From: Microbulbifer agarilyticus | GTDB lineage: Bacteria > Pseudomonadota > Gammaproteobacteria > Pseudomonadales > Cellvibrionaceae | Assembly: GCF_020171345.1 (NCBI RefSeq) | Contig: NZ_JAIUZM010000001.1 | Span: 1,550,001 to 1,614,000 of the forward strand | DNA: 64,000 nucleotides | Direction: 5' to 3' | Part shown: piece by piece, positions 54,173 to 63,453 of the stretch | Layout of the letters: each line of letters begins with the position of its first letter | Numbering within the stretch: position 1 is the stretch's first letter | Notes under the pieces: model-generated | The model's database searches: none | What the model saw: the letters and a program-made list of their open reading frames with translations, nothing else | Told to the model about the DNA's origin: nothing | Made by a program: the position numbers and the translations under genes

Positions 54173-56038
54173 ATGTCGTCTCTGACAAATCCCAAAACCA
54201 GCGAACCCGTCGCTTGGGATCAGCTGCTAAAAAGTGGCTGCCGTATCTTCGTTGGTTCCCATGCCGCTGTTCCCGATGCATTAATGGCTGATCTGATCGC
54301 CAATAGTCAGGGGTTGAATGACATCGAAGTCACGCAGGTATTTACGCTTTCAGATAATGTCTGGGCAGAACGGAAACACGCTGAGTTGTTTACCATCAAC
54401 GCCCTTTATATCGGTGGTACCGCGGTGCGCAATGCGGTCGCCGAAGGGCGCGCGGACTATACGCCCACCTTTCTCTCGGAAGTACCAAAGCTGTTTAGCG
54501 ATCATGTACTACCGCTGGATGCCGCACTGATTATGGTAAGCCCGCCGGATGAACTGGGTTACTGTTCGCTCGGTGTGAGTGTGGATGTAGTGTCATCCGC
54601 AGTAAAGCATGCCACCACGGTGATCGCCCAGATTAATCCGAGCATGCCGCGTACCTGTGGCCACACATTTATTCATCGCGACCAGATACATGCCTGGATG
54701 ATCGAAGATGCTCCAATCCCGGAATCCCCACCGCCGGAAATGGATCAGGCGGTGGAGCAGATCGGACAGTATGTTTCCCTGTTGGTAGAGAATGGGGCCA
54801 CGTTGCAGATTGGTATGGGCAAGATCCACGATGCGGTGTTGCGTTACCTGGGCAATCACAAAGACCTCGGTGTGCATTCGGAAATGATTTCCGACGGCAT
54901 TGCCCGGTTGATGAAAAGCGGGGTGATCAATAACCGCAAAAAGACCTTCCACAAAGGCAAAACCATAACCGCCTACTGCATGGGATCGCGCGAACTCTAT
55001 GACTTTGTCGATGGCAATCCCCACGTCGAGCTGTATCCCGCCGAGCACGTGAGCTCGCCGGTAAAAATTGCGCGCAACGACAAGATGGTGGCGATCAACA
55101 GCGCTATCGAAGTGGATCTCACCGGGCAGGTAGTGTCGGACTCGATTGGTCGTCTGCTGTATAGCGGTATTGGCGGCCAGGTGGATTTTATTCGTGGCGC
55201 CGCACTGAGTAAGGGTGGCAAACCCATTATCGCCTTGCCATCCACGGCGCGGGACAAAGACGGCAAACTGGTGTCCCGCATTGTTGCTTCCCTCACCCCG
55301 GGCAGTGGTGTGGTCACCTCGCGCGCCCATGTGCACTATGTGGTAACCGAATACGGTATCGCCTCCCTGCGCGGTAAAAGTGTGCGCGAGCGTACCCTGG
55401 AAATGATCCGTATTGCACACCCGGAATTCCGGCGGGAGCTGCTGGAAAAAGTACGTGAGTTTTACTGGGTGCCGGAATACCAGGAGCAGGCGCCCACCAC
55501 GGTGCCGGAGCTGGGCCCGGTGGACCAGAAACAGTACACTTTTGACGGCGTGCGCTATACGTTGCGCCCACTGCGCCCGTCGGATGAGCGGCGCTTACAG
55601 GAGTTCTTTTACACCCACAATAAAGAAACCTTGATGATGCGTTACAACCACCATGTGACGCAGATGTCCCGGGAAAAGTCCTGCAGCTTGGTGAGCGTCG
55701 ACCAGGGGTGTGACCTGGCACTGTGCTTTACCGATTTTGATGGTGAAGGCGAAGTGATTCAGGGGGTGGGGCGCTACTACTATTACCCGGCAGATAACAG
55801 CTGCGAGGTGGCATTCGTGATCAAGGAGAGCCGCCGCGGTAAGGGTATTGCCACCACCCTGCTGAAAGAGATGGAAAAGGTTGCGCGGGCGCGTGGTATT
55901 GCGAAAATGTTTGCCTGTGTACGCCGCGATAACAAGCCCATGCTCAAGATATTTGAAGCGAACGGCTTCACCACCCGACCCGGCGACTCCATGGATGAGC
56001 TCTATCTGGAACTGATACTGTCTGGGAACAAGGACTGA
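54173..56038 (+). CDS. acetyl-CoA hydrolase/CoA-transferase fused to GNAT acetyltransferase
   Basis: This 621-residue fusion has an acetyl-CoA hydrolase/4-hydroxybutyrate CoA-transferase-like half (about 15-440) with VHSEMISDG, INSAIEVDLTGQV and SGIGGQVDFIRGA. The C-terminal GNAT domain (about 460-621) has the acetyl-CoA loop ESRRGKGIATTLL. The domain pairing parallels Pat/PatZ protein acetyltransferases, where an acyl-CoA synthetase-like half is fused to GNAT. Here the CoA-binding half belongs to another family. An AcuC-like deacetylase gene starts 2 bases after its stop and acs is 1.8 kb downstream. The substrate is unproven: protein lysines such as those of Acs, or a small amine. Confidence 0.88.
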   Translation: MSSLTNPKTSEPVAWDQLLKSGCRIFVGSHAAVPDALMADLIANSQGLNDIEVTQVFTLSDNVWAERKHAELFTINALYIGGTAVRNAVAEGRADYTPTFLSEVPKLFSDHVLPLDAALIMVSPPDELGYCSLGVSVDVVSSAVKHATTVIAQINPSMPRTCGHTFIHRDQIHAWMIEDAPIPESPPPEMDQAVEQIGQYVSLLVENGATLQIGMGKIHDAVLRYLGNHKDLGVHSEMISDGIARLMKSGVINNRKKTFHKGKTITAYCMGSRELYDFVDGNPHVELYPAEHVSSPVKIARNDKMVAINSAIEVDLTGQVVSDSIGRLLYSGIGGQVDFIRGAALSKGGKPIIALPSTARDKDGKLVSRIVASLTPGSGVVTSRAHVHYVVTEYGIASLRGKSVRERTLEMIRIAHPEFRRELLEKVREFYWVPEYQEQAPTTVPELGPVDQKQYTFDGVRYTLRPLRPSDERRLQEFFYTHNKETLMMRYNHHVTQMSREKSCSLVSVDQGCDLALCFTDFDGEGEVIQGVGRYYYYPADNSCEVAFVIKESRRGKGIATTLLKEMEKVARARGIAKMFACVRRDNKPMLKIFEANGFTTRPGDSMDELYLELILSGNKD

Positions 56039-56040
56039 CT

Positions 56041-56967
56041 ATGCCCGCCGTTGGATTCTTCTCTGACCCCACCTGCCATAAACACGATATGGGCGACGAC
56101 CACCCCGAGTGCCCCGCGCGTCTGGACACTATTCAGGATCAGTTGCTGAGTAGCGGTATTGAATACGTGCTGCGCTTTTTCGATGCTCCACAGGCCACAC
56201 GCGAACAAATCGAGCGGGTGCACACGCCGGAATATGTGGAATCGATTTTCGCACGTGCGCCCAGCGAAGGCTTTGAAGTCCTCGACGAAGACACCCGCAT
56301 GAATCCCCATACACTGATTGCTGCATTACATGCAGCCGGCAGCGGCGTGGACGCGGTGGAACGTATTATGCGCGGCGAGATCAACTCAGGGTTCTGTGCC
56401 GTACGCCCACCGGGCCATCACGCCGAGCGTGACAAGGCCATGGGCTTCTGCCTGTTTAACAATATTGCGATTGCTGCCGAGCACGCGCGAACACAGCATG
56501 GTCTCAAACGCGTCGCCATCCTCGATTTCGATGTGCACCACGGCAATGGTACCGAAGACTTTGCCGCCGGCCGCGATGGCTACCTGTTCTGCTCCAGCTT
56601 CCAGTCGCCGTACTACCCGTTTTCTGGCACCGGAGAATTGCCGGCTAATATCATCAACTCTCCGTTGGAAGCGGGCGCAGGTGGTGACGCACTGCGCGAG
56701 ATCGTCGCAAAGCAGTGGCTGCCGGCCCTGGAAAAGTTCCAGCCACAGATGTTGTTTATCTCGGCTGGATTTGACGGGCATGTTGAAGACGCCATGGCGC
56801 AACTGCGCTTCAAGGAAGACGACTATCTGTGGGTAACCGAGAGGCTGCGGGAGTACGCAGACGAGAACTGTGAAGGGCGGATTGTTTCCGCGCTGGAAGG
56901 TGGTTATGCGTTATCTGCACTGGGGCGTAGCGTTGTAGCTCACCTCAAGGGATTAATTGGTGGTTAG
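56041..56967 (+). CDS. histone-deacetylase superfamily protein (AcuC-like)
   Basis: This 308-residue zinc deacetylase of the HDAC superfamily has the charge-relay His pair 126-127 in RPPGHHAE, zinc ligands Asp164 and His166 in DFDVHHGNG, ISAGFDGH and the catalytic Tyr in EGGYALSAL. Bacterial members are protein deacetylases (AcuC) or acetylpolyamine amidohydrolases. The ATG follows the GNAT-fusion stop by 2 bases, so they are co-translated. The combination with acs nearby favours AcuC-like reversal of protein acetylation. The polyamine cluster 5 kb away keeps the acetylpolyamine alternative open. Confidence 0.88.
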   Translation: MPAVGFFSDPTCHKHDMGDDHPECPARLDTIQDQLLSSGIEYVLRFFDAPQATREQIERVHTPEYVESIFARAPSEGFEVLDEDTRMNPHTLIAALHAAGSGVDAVERIMRGEINSGFCAVRPPGHHAERDKAMGFCLFNNIAIAAEHARTQHGLKRVAILDFDVHHGNGTEDFAAGRDGYLFCSSFQSPYYPFSGTGELPANIINSPLEAGAGGDALREIVAKQWLPALEKFQPQMLFISAGFDGHVEDAMAQLRFKEDDYLWVTERLREYADENCEGRIVSALEGGYALSALGRSVVAHLKGLIGG

Positions 56968-56997
56968 GGCGATGTTATGTGTGTAGATGCGAAGGGG

Positions 56998-57116
56998 CTG
57001 TGGTGGGTATGGTTTTTCAGGAGCGTCGGCAACATGGATGTTGCCGACGCAGCGCACAGGGATGTATTCACAGGGGGGGCGCCCAGCGCGGTCCTGAAAA
57101 ACCATACCCACTACAG
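56998..57116 (+). repeat. GGA-loop palindromic repeat, copy 8
   Basis: Its 25-base arms (56998-57022 and 57092-57116) differ at one position, a + strand wobble. The inner perfect 11-bp stem (57023-57050) has loop ATGGAT, and the mini-hairpin CAC-AGGGAT-GTA matches the CsrA consensus at 11 of 12. It carries the same GGGGGCGCCC-type insertion as copy 6. It lies 3' of the deacetylase gene. Confidence 0.9.
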
Positions 57117-57157
57117 GGCCGCCACTAAGTTCGCTAGTGGTAGCCCCTCAGGCCGAG

Positions 57158-57511
57158 TTACTCTTCATAAATCGCATAAAACTTCTTAACCGAACCAATG
57201 GTTTCCCAGGTTCCTTCAAATCCGGCCGGAATACAGAACGCATCCCCGGTGGTAACCCGCTCGCTGTCCCCTTCGGCATCGGTAATGATTGCCTCACCAT
57301 CAATGATGTAGCAGAACTCGTCCTCACTGTAAGTAAGTGACCACTTGCCGGTATCGGAAGACCAGATACCACAGAAGAAATTTTCCTTCTTGTTGGTGAA
57401 AAAGTGCTCGGTCCACTGCTGCGGGTTCCCCGTTAGCACCTTCTCAGGTGCCACCACCCCGGACTCTCTCTCCACCTTACCTTCTGCAACGCGCATCAAC
57501 TTCGCGGTCAT
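57158..57511 (-). CDS. cupin domain-containing protein
   Basis: This 117-residue small cupin resembles the DUF861/EutQ-like group. WSLTYSEDEFCYIIDGEAIIT and GDAFCIPAGFEGTWE form the two cupin motifs. The His-rich metal site of catalytic cupins is mostly replaced by Tyr and Glu, so it may be a binding or non-metal cupin. GGAGG lies five bases before the ATG at 57511, so this start is preferred to the ATG five codons earlier. It is divergent from acs. Confidence 0.8.
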   Translation of the reverse strand: MTAKLMRVAEGKVERESGVVAPEKVLTGNPQQWTEHFFTNKKENFFCGIWSSDTGKWSLTYSEDEFCYIIDGEAIITDAEGDSERVTTGDAFCIPAGFEGTWETIGSVKKFYAIYEE

Positions 57512-57526
57512 ATCTACCTCCGGCAA

Positions 57527-57823
57527 TATAAAAATGTGATCACTTTTCTTGTCGACTCATTTTGCCTGTTTGCGACAAAAAAGGCACGGGATTCCAGCTG
57601 CAAGGTGGGAAAGCGTGAAGACGTCAGGCTATGATGGTACGACAGGATCATTGACAGCGTTGTCATAAGGCCGCCGCCAGTGGTATAACTTATCGGGATA
57701 GCAGTGACACGAAATACGCCGGGCAGCGCGATGACCGGGCGTAGCGCTGCGATGCCTGCAGCTAACAGGCCTCAATGAATGGGGCCATGCAGCATCCCGA
57801 TAATACTAATAAGGGAGAAAACG
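57527..57823. other. acs/cupin divergent promoter region
   Basis: This 297-base spacer must contain the acs and cupin promoters. I see no exact copy of the GACCAAGGTATGA motif here. An AT-rich stretch near 57528-57560 (including TGTGATCACTTTT, a possible partial CRP-type site) and GC-rich sequence nearer acs are notable. No motif is strong enough to assign. Confidence 0.35.
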
Positions 57824-59761
57824 ATGTCTGAAGTGCACACTTACCCGGTGCCCGAAACCTTTGCCGCCAACACCCTCGTAACCAACGACGACTACCAGCG
57901 CATGTACCACCAGTCCGTTGAGGGTCCGCAGGCGTTCTGGTCCCAGCAGGCCAACGATTTCCTGCAGTGGAGCAAGCCGTTCACCAAGGTGGTTGAGGAA
58001 GACCTGACCAAGGGGCACGCGGCCTGGTTTGCCGATGGTGAACTGAATGTTTCCGTCAATTGTATCGACCGCCATCTGCCAACTCGCGCGGCACAAACCG
58101 CATTGATCTGGGAAGGGGATGATCCGGCCGATAGCAAAAACATCACCTATCAGGAGCTGCACGACAACGTAGGGCGCCTGGCGAACCTGCTCAAGGCGCG
58201 CGGCGTCAATAAGGGCGATCGCGTGTGTATTTACATGCCGATGATTCCGGAAGCGGCCTATGCCATGCTCGCCTGTACCCGCATTGGTGCGGTGCACTCG
58301 GTAGTGTTTGGCGGTTTCTCGCCCGACTCCCTGAAAGACCGAATCCTCGATTCCGATTGCCGGCTGGTGATCACCGCCGACGAAGGCGTACGCGGCGGCC
58401 GCAAGGTGCCGCTCAAAGCGAATGTGGATAAGGCCCTGGCCAGCTGCCCGGACGTACATACCGCAGTCGTGGTTAAACGCACCGGCGCCAATGTCGATTG
58501 GGACAGCAAGCGCGATATCTGGTACGCGGAATCCGTGGCCGAGCAGAGCACTGACTGCGCCCCCGAACCGATGAACGCGGAAGACCCGCTGTTTATCCTG
58601 TACACCTCCGGCTCTACCGGTAAGCCCAAGGGCGTACTGCACACCACCGCCGGCTACCTGCTGGCCTCCACCATGACGTTCAAGTACACCTTCGATTACA
58701 AAGAAGGCGACGTCTTCTGGTGTACCGCCGACGTGGGCTGGATTACCGGCCACAGCTACATCGTTTACGGCCCGCTGTGTGCCGGCGCCATCTCACTGAT
58801 GTTTGAAGGCGTACCGACGTACCCGGATGCCTCCCGCTGCTGGCAGGTTGTGGAAAAACACAAGGTAAATACCTTCTATACCGCACCCACCGCGATTCGC
58901 GCACTAATGGGCGCCGGCGATGATTTCGTTACCAAGTGCGACCGCAGCTCGCTGAAACTGCTGGGCACCGTGGGTGAACCCATCAACCCCGAAGCCTGGG
59001 AGTGGTACCACAATGTGGTCGGCGAAAATCGCTGCCCGATTGTGGATACCTGGTGGCAGACCGAAACCGGCGCGCACATGATTACCCCACTGCCCGGTGC
59101 CACCGCGATGAAACCCGGTTCCGCGACACGCCCGTGCTTCGGCGTACAGCCGGCGCTGCTGGACGAGAAAGGCCAGGAAATTGACGGTGAAGGTGAGGGT
59201 GCGTTGGTCATGAAAGCCAGCTGGCCGAGCATGATCCGTAGCGTATACGGCGATCACCAGCGCATGATCGACACCTATTTCTCTACCTTCCCCGGCTACT
59301 ACTTCACCGGCGACGGCGCGCGCCGCGATGCCGATGGCTACTACTGGATTACCGGCCGCATCGACGATGTACTGAATGTCTCCGGCCACCGTCTGGGCAC
59401 CGCGGAGATCGAAAGTGCGATCGTACTGCACGAAGATACTGCCGAGGCTGCGGTGGTGGGTTATCCACACGACATCAAGGGCCAGGGCATATACTGCTAT
59501 GTGACCCTGAAAAATGGCCGCGAGCCCTCTGAGGAATTGCGCAAGGAACTGATCAACCTGTGTGTGCAGGAGATCGGTCCTATCGCCAAGCCCGACATCA
59601 TCCAGTGGGCCCCGGGCCTGCCGAAAACCCGCTCTGGCAAAATCATGCGCCGTATTTTGCGCAAGATCGCCTGCAACGAGCTGGATTCTCTGGGTGACAC
59701 CTCCACGCTTGCCGATCCTTCTGTGGTGGATGAGCTGGTGGATCATCGCGCGAACAAGTAA
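57824..59761 (+). CDS. acs: acetyl-CoA synthetase
   Basis: This 645-residue AMP-forming acetate-CoA ligase has the P-loop-like [22 protein letters not shown], and the C-terminal [10 protein letters not shown] containing Lys606. That residue is the conserved lysine acetylated by Pat-type enzymes to inactivate Acs in other bacteria. AGGGAG six bases upstream supports the ATG at 57824 over an in-frame ATG 15 codons earlier. A GNAT-fusion and an AcuC-like gene lie upstream, and CrbS/CrbR-like regulators lie elsewhere in the window. Control at both transcription and acetylation levels is plausible. Confidence 0.97.
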   Translation: MSEVHTYPVPETFAANTLVTNDDYQRMYHQSVEGPQAFWSQQANDFLQWSKPFTKVVEEDLTKGHAAWFADGELNVSVNCIDRHLPTRAAQTALIWEGDDPADSKNITYQELHDNVGRLANLLKARGVNKGDRVCIYMPMIPEAAYAMLACTRIGAVHSVVFGGFSPDSLKDRILDSDCRLVITADEGVRGGRKVPLKANVDKALASCPDVHTAVVVKRTGANVDWDSKRDIWYAESVAEQSTDCAPEPMNAEDPLFILYTSGSTGKPKGVLHTTAGYLLASTMTFKYTFDYKEGDVFWCTADVGWITGHSYIVYGPLCAGAISLMFEGVPTYPDASRCWQVVEKHKVNTFYTAPTAIRALMGAGDDFVTKCDRSSLKLLGTVGEPINPEAWEWYHNVVGENRCPIVDTWWQTETGAHMITPLPGATAMKPGSATRPCFGVQPALLDEKGQEIDGEGEGALVMKASWPSMIRSVYGDHQRMIDTYFSTFPGYYFTGDGARRDADGYYWITGRIDDVLNVSGHRLGTAEIESAIVLHEDTAEAAVVGYPHDIKGQGIYCYVTLKNGREPSEELRKELINLCVQEIGPIAKPDIIQWAPGLPKTRSGKIMRRILRKIACNELDSLGDTSTLADPSVVDELVDHRANK

Positions 59762-59799
59762 TTACTTTCCTCCGTCCCTGGACGTTCTATTGGGCGTCC

Positions 59800-59823
59800 G
59801 GTGGGGGAAAACCCGCCCCCACC
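59800..59823 (+). terminator. hairpin downstream of acs
   Basis: GGTGGGGG and CCCCCACC form a perfect 8-bp stem with an 8-base loop, 39 bases after the acs stop codon. The T-run is weak (ACTTTCCCTT), so termination efficiency is uncertain. Confidence 0.5.
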
Positions 59824-59897
59824 ACTTTCCCTTCCATTCTCGCTGCCACGTACAAGTTTTATCGAGTCACATGTGAAATATATTCGCTAAATGCGAA

Positions 59898-60009
59898 GGT
59901 GGAGTGCCGGGTATCGTTTTTCGAAAGCGTCGGCGACAGGGATGTCGCCGACGCAGCGTACAGGGACGTATTCACAGCGGTTTCGAAAAGCGATACCCGG
60001 TGCTTCACC
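59898..60009 (+). repeat. GGA-loop palindromic repeat, copy 9
   Basis: Its 29-base arms (59898-59926 and 59981-60009) differ at four positions, all + strand wobbles. The inner perfect 11-bp stem (59927-59954) has loop AGGGAT, and the mini-hairpin is TAC-AGGGAC-GTA. It lies between acs and uspA in sense orientation and explains most of the 373-base spacer. Confidence 0.92.
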
Positions 60010-60134
60010 GCCAGAGGGCGCCAACAGTGCGAGCCCCGAGCTGGGTCGTCTTGCTCTGAGCCAAGACAAAATCGACATCCGGTGATTTAATGAATTAAAG
60101 GATTTGAATATTTCCCTGTAGCAACGGAGGCCAC

Positions 60135-60986
60135 ATGCAGAATATTCTCGTCATCCTCGACAAGCCCAAGCATGAACAGATAGCCCTGGAGCGGGCACTG
60201 GAGTTGGCGGAAAAGTCGGGCGCGAAGCTGCATCTGGTGAGCTTTGTTTACGAGCCTGTGGTCTCCATTCCGCTGCTGTCCGGTTCCGTGCTGAACGTCA
60301 GCGACCAGATTCAAAATGAGCGCAAGAAATGGCTGCAAGAACTGCAGAGCGAGCATCCACTTCCTGCAGGCTCCACCGCCGAAGTCATCTGGCACCACGA
60401 TATTCCCTACTGGACCCTCGACTACCTCGCCGCCAATGACTGCGACCTGGTGGTAAAAACTGCGCAAAAACAATTTGGTCGTGGCGGCTTTGGCTCCATT
60501 GACTGGCGCATGATTGAGTCGGTTCCCGCGCCACTGTGGCTCGCAGTGAGTACCCACTGGGTGAAGCGCGATCGCATCGTTGGCGCACTGGATCCCGCTA
60601 TCGATAACCCCCTGCATGTGGAGTTAAACCAGCGTGTGCTCGCCGTGGGTGGTAAATTGAGCACGCTGTTAGGGGCCGATCTGGAAGCTGTCGCCTGTGT
60701 GCCCAAGGTCGATGAAGTAGCCGATTTAGATGCGTTCCGCGAGCAGGCCGGAGCCCTGTTGCAAGCAATCGATACGGTTATCGCCGACAGCGGGGTAGAA
60801 TGTGCAAAGACACACTTTGTTACCGGCAAGCCCGCGGCCGAGGTAAACCGCGTGGTAGACCGCAATAAAGCGCGCGCAATTCTCGTGGGACGCGGTGTGC
60901 GCAAGGGGCCAAAAGGCTTCTTGCTGGGCAATACCGCCGAGCGTATCCTCGGCCGTGCAAACACAGATGTACTGATTGTTCCCTGA
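60135..60986 (+). CDS. tandem universal stress protein
   Basis: This 283-residue protein has two Usp folds (about 1-140 and 150-283). The second ends with the ATP-binding type motif GRGVRKGPKGFLLGNTAERIL followed by the terminal strand TDVLIVP. The first half lacks a clear motif and may be structural. E. coli UspE has a similar tandem form. It probably binds ATP and aids stress survival. AACGGAGG precedes the ATG. Confidence 0.9.
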   Translation: MQNILVILDKPKHEQIALERALELAEKSGAKLHLVSFVYEPVVSIPLLSGSVLNVSDQIQNERKKWLQELQSEHPLPAGSTAEVIWHHDIPYWTLDYLAANDCDLVVKTAQKQFGRGGFGSIDWRMIESVPAPLWLAVSTHWVKRDRIVGALDPAIDNPLHVELNQRVLAVGGKLSTLLGADLEAVACVPKVDEVADLDAFREQAGALLQAIDTVIADSGVECAKTHFVTGKPAAEVNRVVDRNKARAILVGRGVRKGPKGFLLGNTAERILGRANTDVLIVP

Positions 60987-61145
60987 CAATTCTCGCTCCC
61001 GTATCCAGTGGCACCGCCCAGGAGCCTGACGATAAAGTTGTATTCATCGCATGGTTTTGCGGCACTAAAACTGTCCATGCTTTACATGGTAAGCTGGCTC
61101 AGCACGCGCCGTAATCGACCCATCTAATGAAGTCAGAGTCCTCTC

Positions 61146-61562
61146 GTGAACGAACAGCAGTACCTGTGTGACCACTATCGTTTTAACGCCGAACAGCGTT
61201 TAAAAGCCTTTAACTTTTTTGTGGTGCTTTCAATGTTCGCCGATGGTGGTATTTTTACCGCCGTGGAAAAAGGCTTTCACCCGCTTATCCTGGTGCTGCT
61301 GGGCGGATTTGTGGTGATTGTGTCTGCCGTATTCTGGGTCATGGATATGCGCAGCCGGCAATTGTTGAATCTGACGGTGCCCGGCCTGCGTGCAATCGAG
61401 GCGCAGCTGCCAGAGCCGGCACGAATTTTCACCCGTGACCTGAGTAATCAGGGGCGCTGCATTCGCTACACCTTCGCTATTCGTGCGCTGATCCTTGGGC
61501 AGTTTGTTTGCGGCACCGCTGTGGTGGTCTACGGAATGCTCGCCTGTTTCGGCGTCATTTGA
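61146..61562 (+). CDS. small membrane protein of unknown function
   Basis: This 138-residue protein has a polar N-terminus (YRFNAEQRLKAFNFF) and about three hydrophobic segments, near residues 22-38, 45-66 and 113-135. A Cys lies in the first and last parts. I recognise no family with confidence. The GTG start is consistent with the neighbouring genes. The conserved-looking N-terminal RLKAFNFF motif might be used to look for relatives. Confidence 0.6.
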   Translation: MNEQQYLCDHYRFNAEQRLKAFNFFVVLSMFADGGIFTAVEKGFHPLILVLLGGFVVIVSAVFWVMDMRSRQLLNLTVPGLRAIEAQLPEPARIFTRDLSNQGRCIRYTFAIRALILGQFVCGTAVVVYGMLACFGVI

Positions 61563-61717
61563 AACGCCTTTCTCCCAGTTGCATTTCAGCTCCAGTCGCA
61601 CTTCTTCCTGCCCATTTATTCACGGGCACTGCTATCGCCGTGTGTGCGTGATCGTTTCTGCCCGCGCTATCTATACTCATCTCCCCAGACGGAAAAATTC
61701 TCTAGCGGGAGGCCCCC

Positions 61718-62107
61718 ATGCTCGACCATATCGGTTTGACGGTGCACGACTATGAGCGCAGCAAGGCATTTTACCTGGCGGCGCTGGCGCCTCTGGGGTA
61801 CGAGCTGGCCATGGAAATGGGTGACTGGGCCGGATTTGGCTGGGGAGGCAAGCCGCAGTTATTGATCAAAGGGGGTTCGACCACGGCCCCCGCAGTGACT
61901 ATTGCCTTTAGCGCCGAAGACCGGGAAACCGTACAGGCTTTTTACCAGGCCGCGCTGAAGGCGGGTGCTCATGATGACGGTGACGAGGGCGGTGGAGCAC
62001 CACGTCTGCGTCCGGAATACCACGCAGATTACTTCAGCGCCTATGTGCGCGATCCGGATGGACACCAAGTGGAGGTGGTGTGTCATATCCCCGAAGATGC
62101 CTTTTGA
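61718..62107 (+). CDS. VOC family (glyoxalase/dioxygenase superfamily) protein
   Basis: This 129-residue protein has one vicinal-oxygen-chelate module pair. The N-terminal LDHIGLTVHDYERSKAFY places His4 at a metal site, and the C-terminal YHADYFSAYVRDPDGHQVEVVCH supplies Glu and His ligands. Typical substrates include glyoxal-type compounds, fosfomycin or aromatics, and none is indicated here. GGGAGG lies 7 bases before the ATG. A DUF389 gene follows after 16 bases. Confidence 0.85.
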   Translation: MLDHIGLTVHDYERSKAFYLAALAPLGYELAMEMGDWAGFGWGGKPQLLIKGGSTTAPAVTIAFSAEDRETVQAFYQAALKAGAHDDGDEGGGAPRLRPEYHADYFSAYVRDPDGHQVEVVCHIPEDAF

Positions 62108-62123
62108 GCGAGTTTGAATTGCC

Positions 62124-63110
62124 GTGAAGCTACTCGCCATTCTCACCGACCCCCGCGATACCGACCGTGTCGCGGCTATTGCCGAAGCGCGCAAGGCCGA
62201 AGAGTTTCGCATTGAGGGCCCGGTGCAGAGCGGGCACCAGGCCATGCGGCTGCTCACCAGCGACGACAAGGTACAGGTGTTTCTCGACGATCTCGCGCCG
62301 CTGGTGGATGGCGTGGCGGGGGCGCGCGTGCTGGTCATCCCGGTGGAGTTGTCGCTGCCCAAGCCCAGCGATGCGCAGCGCAAAAAGGAAGACACTGCCC
62401 TGGCCGCGCGCGAGGCGCTGTACGCCAGTGCGGAAAAGAGCGCCCGTCTGGATCGGGATTATGTGATCCTGGTGGTGCTCTCCACCCTGGTTGCCGCCAT
62501 CGGCCTGCTGGAAAACAATGTTGCCGCGGTCATTGGTGCCATGGTGATCGCACCGCTGCTGGGGCCCAATATGGCGTTTGGCCTGGGCACCGCGTTGGCG
62601 GACACGGCGTTGATGCGCAGCGCCCTGAAAACACTGGTGGTAGGTCTCTCAGTGGCCGTGGGCCTGTCGGTGGTGATTGGCCTGATCTGGCCCTGGGGGA
62701 CGCTCAGCAACGAACTCTTGTCACGCACCTATGTGGGTTGGGACTCCGTGGTGTTGGCACTGGCCTCTGGCGCCGCCGCCGCACTGTCGATGACCTCCGG
62801 CCTATCCAGCGTCTTGGTCGGGGTAATGGTGGCCGTCGCACTGCTGCCGCCGGCAGCCACCTTCGGCATGATGCTGGGCTCGGGCAAGTGGCCGCTGGCC
62901 CTGGGTGCCGGCCTGTTGTTGGCGGTGAATATCGTGTGCGTCAATCTCGCCTGTAAGTTGGTGTTCCTGATGAAGGGGATTGAGCCGCGCACCTGGTGGC
63001 AGAAAAAGTCCGCCAACAAAGCCATGAAGATCTATATCGCCGTGTGGGTGTGCACCCTGCTGCTATTGATGGCGGCCATCTACCTGCGCGACCAGTTCAA
63101 TCTGCAATAG
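62124..63110 (+). CDS. TIGR00341/DUF389 family membrane protein
   Basis: This 328-residue protein has a soluble N-terminal domain of about 105 residues and five or six membrane helices with the family block ENNVAAVIGAMVIAPLLGPN and VALLPPAA. The family is uncharacterised, and transport has been proposed for some members. GTG start. It is probably co-transcribed with the preceding VOC gene (16-base gap). Confidence 0.85.
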   Translation: MKLLAILTDPRDTDRVAAIAEARKAEEFRIEGPVQSGHQAMRLLTSDDKVQVFLDDLAPLVDGVAGARVLVIPVELSLPKPSDAQRKKEDTALAAREALYASAEKSARLDRDYVILVVLSTLVAAIGLLENNVAAVIGAMVIAPLLGPNMAFGLGTALADTALMRSALKTLVVGLSVAVGLSVVIGLIWPWGTLSNELLSRTYVGWDSVVLALASGAAAALSMTSGLSSVLVGVMVAVALLPPAATFGMMLGSGKWPLALGAGLLLAVNIVCVNLACKLVFLMKGIEPRTWWQKKSANKAMKIYIAVWVCTLLLLMAAIYLRDQFNLQ

Positions 63111-63453
63111 TCCTCCCAATCTCTCACCGGGCACAGAGCTGTAGGGCCTCCTGAGCCCCGGTGTCCCTGCGCTCAGTTGCTGGAGTCTCTCTGTATCGAT
63201 GGCGGATAACGCGACCGATATGGCCTTGCGAGTGCCCTGATTTACTCATTGGTTGCGTTGTTTAGGATGGCTTTTGGGGTGGAAACGGTAATGTAGGATG
63301 TAATCACTATAAATAATTAAAATTTAATATGTGAAGACTGGATTTTGAAAAAATGGTGGATATAATCGCCGTCGTCACCAAAAGTGACCAAATAATGTTC
63401 AGTTTTCGCCTGTGGGGGCCAAAAGCCTGCCGCGGTTCAGGTCAAGTATCACT
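63111..63453. other. 343-bp spacer, AT-rich promoter region of alaE
   Basis: No gene is seen. From about 63290 to 63400 the sequence becomes AT-rich, with a TATAAT at 63354-63365 region (GATATAATCG). No well-spaced -35 element is apparent. It probably carries the alaE promoter. Confidence 0.4.

Noticed and set aside
57527-57823. Copy of the GACCAAGGTATGA motif upstream of acs
   Set aside because: I looked for it and found only fragments (CAAGGTGGG), too weak to call.
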